Positions 31,934-39,651 of a stretch of 64,000 bases of DNA are shown here, piece after piece. Source of the DNA: Amycolatopsis palatopharyngis (lineage in GTDB: Bacteria > Actinomycetota > Actinomycetes > Mycobacteriales > Pseudonocardiaceae). The DNA lies in contig NZ_PQHZ01000031.1 in NCBI RefSeq assembly GCF_003385185.1, forward strand, positions 18,042 through 82,041, in the 5' to 3' direction. A program made the position numbers and the translations under genes. A model generated the notes under the pieces. It saw nothing but the letters and a program-made list of their open reading frames with translations. It searched no databases and was not told the DNA's origin. Position 1 is the stretch's first letter. Each line of letters opens with the position of its first letter.

Positions 31934-32872
31934 TCAGGAGCCGGGGACCGAGCCGATCTCCGGCGGCTTCGGCGGCTCACCCGCGACGACCGTGCCGAGG
32001 GAGTCCTGCCACACCTGCTGCCAGATGCCCTCGTCCTGCAGCTTCTTCAGCCAGTCGTTGACGAACTGCTTGAACTGCTCGTCGCCGCGCTTGAGGCCGA
32101 TCCCGTACGGATCACTGGTGAACGGCTCACCGACGATCTTGATCTTGTCGTTGAGCTGGGCGTTGGCCGCGAGCAGGGTGAGGTCCTGCACGTAGGCCTC
32201 GCCGCGGTTCTGCTCCAGTGCCTGCATGCACTCCGGGTCGGTACCGAACGTGACGATCTCGGCGTCCGGGGCGACCTCCTTGATCGCCTCGATGGCCGGC
32301 GTATTGGCCCCCGCGATCACCTTCTTGCCGTTGAGGTCGGCAGGTGAGTTGATGTCGTTGTTGTCCTTGACCGTTGCGATCGACTGACCGGAGATCAGGT
32401 ACGGGCCGGCGAAGGCCACCTTCTCGGCGCGTTCGGGGGTGATCGTGTAGGTCTGGAACACCACGTCGACCGTGCTGTTCTGCAGCAGCGCCTCCCGGGT
32501 CTCGGAACCGGAGTTCACGATCTTGGCATTCGGCTCGCCGATGATGTACTTGGCGAGCAGTTTGCCCAGGGTGGCGTCGAAGCCTTCGGTCTCGCCCGTG
32601 GTCGGGTTCTGCTGGGAAAGCAGTGGTGCGTCGAGCGAGCCGCCGATCAGCATCTCGCCCCGCTGCTTGATCGCGGCGGCGGTGGGGCTCGCGGCGATCT
32701 CCGCCTCCCCGGCGACCGGAGCCTTGTCGAGCACGCTCTGCGCGGCCGACTGCTCGCCCGAGTCGCCGCCGGGTACGGCGGCACCACCGCCGGAGCACGC
32801 GCTCGCCGCTCCCAGGAGACCGGCAGCGCCGATCGCTGTGATCAGCCGCCGTGTCGAGAACGCCAAAGTCAT
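31934..32872 (-). CDS. Amino-acid-binding lipoprotein, GluB-like
   Basis: A 312-residue exported protein with a lipobox ASAC (Cys26). The mature part is SBP family 3: MLIGGSLDAPLLSQQNPTTG, then GFDATLGKLLAKYI and DVVFQTYTITPERAEKVAF, the usual ligand-binding segments. With the two permeases downstream it forms a GluBCD-like uptake set, but the gluA ATPase that usually precedes gluB is absent. Start at ATG 32872 with GAAAGGA upstream. The 556 bases between this gene and the conservon kinase are divergent promoter space; no gene is supported there. Confidence 0.9.
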   Translation of the reverse strand: MTLAFSTRRLITAIGAAGLLGAASACSGGGAAVPGGDSGEQSAAQSVLDKAPVAGEAEIAASPTAAAIKQRGEMLIGGSLDAPLLSQQNPTTGETEGFDATLGKLLAKYIIGEPNAKIVNSGSETREALLQNSTVDVVFQTYTITPERAEKVAFAGPYLISGQSIATVKDNNDINSPADLNGKKVIAGANTPAIEAIKEVAPDAEIVTFGTDPECMQALEQNRGEAYVQDLTLLAANAQLNDKIKIVGEPFTSDPYGIGLKRGDEQFKQFVNDWLKKLQDEGIWQQVWQDSLGTVVAGEPPKPPEIGSVPGS

Positions 32873-33428
32873 CGGAGCCGTCCTTTCGCCTGTGTCGGGC
32901 ACCTCGTACGTCGTTCCGGGATAGCTACTCGGGGTAGTAGTCCGACCACACCGGCACTTGCCCTTTCGGGTGAGACGCGCAGAAGTTGTGAGGCGAAGAA
33001 TGGTCCAGACGACCATGATCGTCAAGCGGTAACCGGCAAGCTGTCCGGTGAGTGGTTGCCCCTCCTCGGTGGCCGAAGGCGCCGTCCGTCGTCCCAATAT
33101 CTGGGAACATTGAGCTGGAGATGCAGTGATTCAGCTTTCCGTCCGCGCGGGATTTTTCGCCTGTCGTCTACAATCCGTAGAGGGGTGGTCCCCCGCGTGG
33201 GTGGTCCGTTCGATGGAGGGAATATCCTCGGACTTCCCTTTCGGGCAGCCAGTCGATAGCCTCAACGTCCAATCGGGTGACCCATGTGTATTAATCGCGT
33301 TCGGTGTCGACTCGGCCAGCATTCGGTGATTGGTCTCAACCACTGGTGGGCCTGGTCCGCCGAGAACTCTCGGGTGTGGGAAGCCGGGTGCCACAGGCTG
33401 CTGACCTCGGATCGGAAGGAATAGGTTC

Positions 33429-36400
33429 GTGCCCGACCTCGCGGGCGGGGAGCGTCGCAACGCGACGTCCTCGATGGAACCTGAAGTCGCGGAGAGTAAG
33501 GAGACGGCTACTTCCGATAGGCCGAACGGGCTAGGTTCGCTGGCCAACTGGCCGTTGCGGGCGAAACTCGTCGCCGCCTTCCTCCTGCCGACCATCGCGG
33601 CGATCTTTCTCGCTGGGCTGCGTGTCTACGACGGCTTCGAGGACACCGGCGTCTACGAGCGCGCGGAGCAGCGCATCGAGATCGCGGAGAAGGTCGCCGC
33701 GGTAGTCGACAAGATGCAGGTCGAGCGAGAGACCATGTCGGCCTGGATCGTCTCCGGCAGGCCTGGTGACCGCGTGGGGCTGGACGCCCAGATCTCGCGG
33801 TCAGACGCCGAGGCGAATGCTCTCCGATCGGCGTCGGACGCCGTCGAGGACCTGGGCGACCAGAGCACGACCGAGCTGTACCAGCAGGCGATCGCCCGGC
33901 TCGACGGCCTGGGCGAACTGCGGGTGTCGGCGAGGGACGCCGAGTTCCCCGCGTCCGCCGTGGTCATCTCCTACACCGGCGTGATCGACGCCTTGCTCGG
34001 TGTGTCCGACCAGTTCGGAGCCGACGTCACGGACAAGGGCCTGCAGGATCGGCACGAGGCACTGAGTGCGCTGGCGCACGCCAAGGAGTACTCCGCGCAG
34101 CAGAACGCCTACCTGCACAACGCCGCGATCCGCGGTGAGTACGAGCCCGCCGAGCTGGAAGGCATCGTCTCCGCCGAGTCGAACCTGGTCTCGGCGATCG
34201 ACAGTTTCACCGAAGCGGCCACCCCGGAGCACCGGCAGCTGTACTCCAACACGGTGGCGGGCGACGAGGTCGCGCAGCGGTTCCAGCTGCAGGAGCTGTC
34301 GCTGCAGCGCGCCGCGGCCGGACTGCCGCTGGACATCGATCCCGGCGCGGTCGCCCGCACCTCCGTCGTGACGCTGGACCTCGTCCGCGACGTCGAGATC
34401 GCGATGCTCTCCGACGCGGGTGGCTATACCGGCGGTCTGCTCTCCTCGGTACAGCGTGACGTGATCATCACCTCCGCGTTGCTGGTCGCAGGCCTGCTGC
34501 TGGCCCTCGCGCTCATGTTCATCGTCGCTCGTTCCCTGCTGCGCCCGCTGCGGATCCTGCGGACGAACGCATTGCAGGTGGCCGAGAAGCACCTGCCGGA
34601 AGCGGTGGACCGGATCATGCGTGAATCCGATCCGACGGCAGCGGCGGAGCGGGCCATCGACCCGGTCCCGGTGCGGACCACGGAGGAGATCGGCCAGGTC
34701 GCCAGGGCGTTCGACGTCGTGCACGGGCAGGCCGTGCGCCTGGCGGCCGAGCAGGCGCTGCTGCGGGAGAACGTCAACGGCATTTTCGTGAACCTGTCCC
34801 GCCGCAGCCAGCGGCTCGTCGAGCGGCAGCTAGGCGTGATCGACCGGCTGGAGGCCGACGAGCAGGATCCGGACCAGCTGGCGAGCCTGTTCGAGCTCGA
34901 CCACCTCGCCACCCGGCTACGCCGAAACGGGGAGAGCCTGCTCGTGCTCTCCGGCGCAGGACTCGCCAAGTCGGTGCCCCGCCCGGTTCCCGCGGCGGAC
35001 GTCATCGGTGCCGCGGTGTCGGAGATCGAGCAGTACGCCAGGGTCGAGATCGGCGTCGTCCCGGACGTGACCGTGCAGGGGCTGACGATTCACGACCTCG
35101 TGCATGTGCTGGCCGAGTTGCTGGACAACGCGACCTACTTCTCCGAGCCCGAGACGAAGGTCAGCGTGCGGGCCGTGGTGACCAGGCGCAAGGCACTGGC
35201 CATCCAGATCACCGACCGCGGTGTCGGGATGAACGAGCAGCAGGTCGCCGAGGCGAACCGCAGGCTCGCCGACCCGCCGGACCTGGACGTTTCGGTGACC
35301 CGCAGGATGGGCCTTTACGTGGTGGCGCGGCTGGCCCAGCGGCACGGGATCGAGGTCCGGCTCAGGGAGAACGAGGACATCGACGGCGGCGTTATCGCCC
35401 GCGTCGTGGTGCCTGCCGAACTGCTCGCCGATGCGCCGAGTACCGAACAGGTACGCCGGATCCAGGCAGCGGAGGCAGCCCGCCCTCAGGAGGACGAGGA
35501 CCTGCGCACGCTTCCGCCGGTCGAAAACACCGGCCAGCCTCCCTCCTGGCCAGAGCCAGAGCCCGAGCCGGCCACGCAGAGCGGCGGCCTCGTGGCGCTG
35601 GAACAGCCGATCAGCCTGGACGACCTGGTGGGCGGATCGGCAAGCGCCGCAGGGCCGTTCCTCAGCTCCGGCCCCGAGCCCGCACCACGAGCGGAGCCCG
35701 CTCCGGAACCGGAGCCCGGTTACCCGGGCGGGGAGACCGGATGGCCCGTTGCCGAGCCACCGGCCGAGGCCGAGTATCCCGAGGACGTGCCCGCCGAGCC
35801 GAGGCCGAGCGAGGCCGAGACCTCTTACCTGCTCGCACTGCCCAAGCACGAGCCCCGGTACGTGCCCGTCGCGCCGGAACGGCCTGAACCGGAGAGCGAG
35901 CACAACGGCGGCAGCGCATTGGACGACGACGTTCCGACGCGGCGCCTGCCGATCTATCAATCGGTGCTCTCCAGATGGTTCAGCGAGGGTGGCGATCAGC
36001 CGCAACCGGAGGAAGCCGGTCCGCAAGCCGAGGCCGAGGAGGTGGCCGTGGAGCAACCGGAACAGGCCCATCGGGCCGAAGAGACCGAAGTGGCCGAAGG
36101 CTGGGGGGCGGCGACCGGCAACGGCTGGCAGGCCGCGCAGGCGCTGCTGGAATCCAAGGACGAGGAGATCACCCCGGCCGGTCTGCCAAAGCGCGTTCCC
36201 AATGCCTATCTTGTTCCCGGCTCGGTCGGGCAGAGTGCGGGCAGCGCGTTCACCGACACCACCTCGGGCAAGCCAGGGCAGGGAGCGATCGCCCGGTCCG
36301 CCGCGGCGGCTCGGAGCCGTATGGTGAGTTTCCAGCGTGGCTACCAGAGCGGGCGCCATGCACTGAGGGAGTCGCCGGCCGAGGCTCACGAACGTGACGC

Positions 36401-36455
36401 CGTCGGTGTCAACGGTGCGAGTGATCGATCGGCCGAGTACGGGGTGGAGGAGTGA
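33429..36455 (+). CDS. Conservon sensor kinase (CvnA type) with NIT domain
   Basis: A 1008-residue kinase, first gene of a conservon. Membrane spans at about 45-66 and 343-366 flank an outside NIT-type domain (DKMQVERETMSAWIVSG). Then come a HAMP-like linker, the helix FELDHLATRLRRNGES, and a HATPase domain with ELLDNATYFSE near 563 and TDRGVGM near 594. The C-terminal 300 residues are acidic, Pro-rich and disordered. In Streptomyces, conservon kinases, roadblock and DUF742 proteins and the GTPase form a membrane complex resembling a G-protein-coupled receptor system. GTG start with GGAAGGAA upstream. Confidence 0.93.
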   Translation: MPDLAGGERRNATSSMEPEVAESKETATSDRPNGLGSLANWPLRAKLVAAFLLPTIAAIFLAGLRVYDGFEDTGVYERAEQRIEIAEKVAAVVDKMQVERETMSAWIVSGRPGDRVGLDAQISRSDAEANALRSASDAVEDLGDQSTTELYQQAIARLDGLGELRVSARDAEFPASAVVISYTGVIDALLGVSDQFGADVTDKGLQDRHEALSALAHAKEYSAQQNAYLHNAAIRGEYEPAELEGIVSAESNLVSAIDSFTEAATPEHRQLYSNTVAGDEVAQRFQLQELSLQRAAAGLPLDIDPGAVARTSVVTLDLVRDVEIAMLSDAGGYTGGLLSSVQRDVIITSALLVAGLLLALALMFIVARSLLRPLRILRTNALQVAEKHLPEAVDRIMRESDPTAAAERAIDPVPVRTTEEIGQVARAFDVVHGQAVRLAAEQALLRENVNGIFVNLSRRSQRLVERQLGVIDRLEADEQDPDQLASLFELDHLATRLRRNGESLLVLSGAGLAKSVPRPVPAADVIGAAVSEIEQYARVEIGVVPDVTVQGLTIHDLVHVLAELLDNATYFSEPETKVSVRAVVTRRKALAIQITDRGVGMNEQQVAEANRRLADPPDLDVSVTRRMGLYVVARLAQRHGIEVRLRENEDIDGGVIARVVVPAELLADAPSTEQVRRIQAAEAARPQEDEDLRTLPPVENTGQPPSWPEPEPEPATQSGGLVALEQPISLDDLVGGSASAAGPFLSSGPEPAPRAEPAPEPEPGYPGGETGWPVAEPPAEAEYPEDVPAEPRPSEAETSYLLALPKHEPRYVPVAPERPEPESEHNGGSALDDDVPTRRLPIYQSVLSRWFSEGGDQPQPEEAGPQAEAEEVAVEQPEQAHRAEETEVAEGWGAATGNGWQAAQALLESKDEEITPAGLPKRVPNAYLVPGSVGQSAGSAFTDTTSGKPGQGAIARSAAAARSRMVSFQRGYQSGRHALRESPAEAHERDAVGVNGASDRSAEYGVEE

Positions 36456-36513
36456 TCGTGAACGGGAATCCATCGCGGTATCGGGAAACGGCACACGGTT
36501 GGGGAAGGACACA

Positions 36514-36975
36514 GTGACCAGGGCGGGTTCCGCACAGCCGAACGGATCGAAACCACAAGGCGGTTCCGGTTCACAGGGCAATTTCGCTTGGCTCATCACC
36601 GATTTCGTGCATCGGGTTCCCGGTGCGGCGCACGCCGTCGTCGTCTCGGCCGACGGCCTGCTGCTCGCCGCTTCGAAGGGGCTGCCGAAGGACAGAGCCG
36701 ACCAGCTGGCCGCGGTCGCCTCGGGCCTGACCAGCCTCGCGCGGGGCGCGGCTCAGGTCTTCGAGGGTGGCACGGTGGCGCAGACCGTGGTCGAGATGGC
36801 CAACGGTTTCCTGTTCCTGATGTCGGTATCGGACGGTTCGTGCCTCGCGGTGCTCGGTTCGCCGGACAGCGATATCGGCTTGGTGGTGTACGAGATGACG
36901 CTGCTGGTCGACCGGGTCGGTCAGCAGATGACACCTGAGCTGCGTGCGCAACTACAGGGCGCGGTTCGACGGTGA
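36514..36975 (+). CDS. Roadblock/LC7-domain protein of the conservon (CvnB type)
   Basis: A 153-residue roadblock protein. The domain starts FAWLITDFVHRVPGAAHAVV and ends YEMTLLVDRVGQQMTPEL. Roadblock proteins act as scaffolds or GTPase-activating partners for small GTPases (MglB-like). A Gly/Ser-rich tail of about 25 residues precedes it. GTG at 36514 with GGGGAAGGAC upstream. It is closely related to the second roadblock protein at 38718. Confidence 0.95.
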   Translation: MTRAGSAQPNGSKPQGGSGSQGNFAWLITDFVHRVPGAAHAVVVSADGLLLAASKGLPKDRADQLAAVASGLTSLARGAAQVFEGGTVAQTVVEMANGFLFLMSVSDGSCLAVLGSPDSDIGLVVYEMTLLVDRVGQQMTPELRAQLQGAVRR

Positions 36976-37008
36976 CGCCAGGCGGCGTCGGGCACTGAGG
37001 AGAGGAAT

Positions 37009-37773
37009 GTGGACTCAGGGCGTTCGCGGAGCGGGCGATGGCTCGATGACCAGACCGGCCCGTGGCCTGGAGAGGCCGACAACGAGCGGGCCGGTGGCAG
37101 GCGTGCCCGTCGCAGGGCTGCCCGGGTGGCAGACGTCGAGGCGGAGCGAGCTCAGGTCATGGTGAACGAGGACTGGCTACACCATCCGGATCACGGAACG
37201 GGCCGTGATCCGGCGGAGTTCGACGTGACGGACTTCCGGGATCGCCTGCTCAGCGGGCCGAACTCGGAGCTTTACGGTGTCTCCAGCGGCAGGGACGCCT
37301 ACGGTGCGGAAACCGGTGAGTTCACCGCGTTCGACGAACGCCCCGCCGAGTCCTCGGCGGAGCTGTCGTACCCGTCGATGCCCTCGTTTCCCTCGTTGCC
37401 GAGGCAGGCTGACGGGGAGTACCAGGAGGAGACCTCCTCCGGGCTGGTGCGGCCGTACTTCCGCACCCGCGGCCGGACAAGGCCGAGTTACGACCTCGCG
37501 ATCGAGGCGCTCGTGCAGACGAGTGAGCGGGGCAGGGTGCTCGAGCGGGTCCGGGTACCGGAACACCGCTCCATCTGCGATCTGTGCCTGGACACTCGCT
37601 CGGTCGCCGAGGTAGCCGCGCTGCTGCGATTGCCGCTCGGCGTGGTGCGGGTCCTGGTTGGTGATGTTGCTGGTCTCGGGCTGGTTCTCGTGCATTCCGC
37701 GAACACCGCGGTGGGCGACCGGCCGAGTATCGAGTTCATGGAGAGGGTGCTCAGTGGGCTTCGGAGAATTTGA
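37009..37773 (+). CDS. DUF742 protein of the conservon (CvnC type)
   Basis: A 254-residue protein. The DUF742 domain is in the last 115 residues: GLVRPYFRTRGRTRPSYDLA, then ICDLCLDTRSVAEVAALLRL and GVVRVLVGDVAGLGLVLVH. It resembles a winged helix. The N-terminal 140 residues are acidic and low-complexity, longer than in the second copy. GTG start with GAGGAGAGGAAT upstream. Its end overlaps the GTPase gene by 20 bp. Confidence 0.93.
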   Translation: MDSGRSRSGRWLDDQTGPWPGEADNERAGGRRARRRAARVADVEAERAQVMVNEDWLHHPDHGTGRDPAEFDVTDFRDRLLSGPNSELYGVSSGRDAYGAETGEFTAFDERPAESSAELSYPSMPSFPSLPRQADGEYQEETSSGLVRPYFRTRGRTRPSYDLAIEALVQTSERGRVLERVRVPEHRSICDLCLDTRSVAEVAALLRLPLGVVRVLVGDVAGLGLVLVHSANTAVGDRPSIEFMERVLSGLRRI

Positions 37774-38362
37774 CTCCGACGCGAACACGTCGGCGGCGGC
37801 GGGACCGACCTCATCGGCCAAGATCGTGGTGGCGGGCGGGTTTGGCGTCGGCAAGACCACGCTCGTCGGTGCGGTCTCCGAGATCGACCCGCTGACCACG
37901 GAGGCCTCGATGACCGAGGCCAGCGTCTCGGTCGACGACGTGTCGGCCACCCCGAACAAGACGACGACCACCGTCGCCATGGACTTCGGCCGGATCTCGC
38001 TGGACTCCGACCTGGTCCTGTACGTGTTCGGTACGCCGGGCCAGCACCGGTTCTGGTTCATGTGGGACGACCTGACACTCGGCGCCATCGGCGCGGTCGT
38101 GCTGGTGGACACCCGGCGCCTTTCGGACGCCTTCCCCTCGATCGACTTCTTCGAGAACCGGAAGTTGCCCTATGTCGTGGCCATCAACTGCTTCGATCGT
38201 CTGCTGCACCATCAGATCGAGGACGTACGACATGCGTTGACGATTTCCAACTCGGTGCCGATCATGGCCTGTGACGCGCGGGACCGGGATTCGGCGAAGC
38301 AGGTGCTGATCTCGGTGGTGCAGCACGCGATCGCTCACGACTCCGCGCTGCAGGCAGGCTGA
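37754..38362 (+). CDS. Small GTPase of the conservon (CvnD type)
   Basis: A 202-residue Ras-like GTPase of the bacterial Cvn/MglA-like type. P-loop GGFGVGKTT is at residues 28-36, VFGTPGQHRFWFMWD carries G3, and VAINCFDR is the G4 position (NCFD where NKxD is usual). GTG at 37754 lies inside the end of the DUF742 gene, an overlap typical of conservons. It is the presumed switch of the kinase-roadblock-DUF742 complex. No terminator is obvious in the 355-bp gap before the second roadblock gene; that gap contains no supported gene. Confidence 0.95.
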   Translation: MGFGEFDSDANTSAAAGPTSSAKIVVAGGFGVGKTTLVGAVSEIDPLTTEASMTEASVSVDDVSATPNKTTTTVAMDFGRISLDSDLVLYVFGTPGQHRFWFMWDDLTLGAIGAVVLVDTRRLSDAFPSIDFFENRKLPYVVAINCFDRLLHHQIEDVRHALTISNSVPIMACDARDRDSAKQVLISVVQHAIAHDSALQAG

Positions 38363-38717
38363 GCGGAAAGTGGTCTAGATCTCCTTTCGGGTGCCGCCGT
38401 TGGGGTGAACTCCGCCAAGATCACATATTCGTGGTGGAGGTGGCTCCGGTCCGTCTTTTCGGTCATCCCGGTCGGGTGACCACACGTACGGCGATGCCCG
38501 GTGGTCGGACCCATCCGGTATTGGTGACCTGCTGATTCGTCTTCCGGGGTGCTTTGGGCGCTCTACCTGTCCCAGTATTCGGACACCAACGAGGGACGCG
38601 GACCGCGCTGGGCCGTGTACCGAGGGTGGTGGACGCGGCCAGGTGAGCAGGCTCGACAGGCTCGACAGGGCGAATAGTCTTGCGCCTGGAATCCCAAACC
38701 GGGTAGCAGGAGGGACA

Positions 38718-39137
38718 GTGACGGCTTTCGCCCAGCAATCGGGCAGTTTCGGCTGGCTCATCACCGACTTCGTGCGCCGGGTTCCCGGTGCCGCCCACGC
38801 GGTGGTCGTGTCGGCCGACGGACTGCTGCTGGCCGGATCCGACGGGTTGCCGCAGGACCGGGCCGAGCAACTGTCAGCCGTGGCATCCGGGCTGATCAGC
38901 CTCACGCAGGGTGCCGCACGGTGCTTCGAGGCGGGGCAGGTGAACCAGACCGTCGTGGAGATGGACCGTGGCTACCTGTTCCTGATGTCCATCAGTGATG
39001 GCTCCTGTCTTTCCGTGCTCGCCGCCCCGACCAGTGACATCGGCACGGTCGCCTACGAGATGACATTGCTGGTGGAACGAGTCGGCGAGCAGATGACGCC
39101 GGAGTTGCGTGCACAACTCCAGGGCGGTGTGCGGTAG
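38718..39137 (+). CDS. Second roadblock/LC7-domain protein
   Basis: A 139-residue roadblock protein, a close paralogue of the one at 36514 over the whole domain (SFGWLITDFVRRVPGAAHAV; VVEMDRGYLFLMSISDGSCL). It has a shorter N-terminus. GTG start with GCAGGAGGGACA upstream. It and the next gene repeat the B-C part of the conservon without a kinase or GTPase, so they may compete for or combine with the partners made upstream, or serve the orphan kinase at 27022. Confidence 0.93.
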   Translation: MTAFAQQSGSFGWLITDFVRRVPGAAHAVVVSADGLLLAGSDGLPQDRAEQLSAVASGLISLTQGAARCFEAGQVNQTVVEMDRGYLFLMSISDGSCLSVLAAPTSDIGTVAYEMTLLVERVGEQMTPELRAQLQGGVR

Positions 39138-39141
39138 CCGG

Positions 39142-39501
39142 ATGAGATCACCGCGACGGGATCGGTACCGCTCCATGGTGCGGCCGTACACCCGAACAGG
39201 AGGACGCACGCGGCCCGGCCGCGACCTCGCGATGGAGGCATTGGTCTCAACCAGTGAGAGTGGTCGCTGTGGTGAAGCCCGCTCCGTCGAGCACAAAGGC
39301 ATCTGCGACCTTTGCGTGGAGACCAGGTCGGTCGCCGAGGTTGCCGCGCACCTCGGCCTGCCGCTCGGCGTGGTGAAGGTGCTCGTCGGCGACCTCGCGG
39401 AGGCAGGCCTCGTGCGGATCCAGGAACCGAGCCTGCTCTTCGGCGACCGCACGTCGCTGGAGTTCATGGAGCGCGTCCTCGACGGCCTCCGCGCCCTCTG
39501 A
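39142..39501 (+). CDS. Second DUF742 protein, short form
   Basis: About 119 residues from ATG 39142; a GTG at 39127 overlapping the roadblock stop is possible and would add five residues. The DUF742 domain follows almost immediately (SMVRPYTRTGGRTRPGRDLA; ICDLCVETRSVAEVAAHLGL; FMERVLDGLRAL), without the long acidic N-terminus of the first copy. A run of CTTTCCCGGGAAAG palindromes follows its stop. Confidence 0.9.
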   Translation: MRSPRRDRYRSMVRPYTRTGGRTRPGRDLAMEALVSTSESGRCGEARSVEHKGICDLCVETRSVAEVAAHLGLPLGVVKVLVGDLAEAGLVRIQEPSLLFGDRTSLEFMERVLDGLRAL

Positions 39502-39514
39502 CCCCGCCCCCCAA

Positions 39515-39623
39515 CCGCACTTTCCCGGGAAAGCGCGGTAAGCGGCGTGTGCAAGTACCGCGCTTTCCCGGGAAAGTGCGATGGCAGGCGTGTGCAAGTA
39601 CCGCGCTTTCCCGGGAAAGTGCG
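39515..39623. repeat. Three palindromes, two within 43-bp direct repeats
   Basis: Palindrome copies lie at 39515-39538, 39558-39580 and 39601-39623, each around CTTTCCCGGGAAAG. The second and third are embedded in a 43-bp unit repeated head to tail from 39544 and 39587, sharing GGCGTGTGCAAGTACCGCGC. The array separates the converging DUF742 and helicase-partner genes and probably terminates both. Confidence 0.85.
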
Positions 39624-39651
39624 ATGTTGGGGCGGGGGGGGGCGTGGTGGG

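Noticed and set aside
38461..38480. Palindrome GGTCATCCCG-GT-CGGGTGACC in the gap after the conservon GTPase
   Set aside because: The arms pair only with a bulged base, and no gene start or terminator feature is associated with it.
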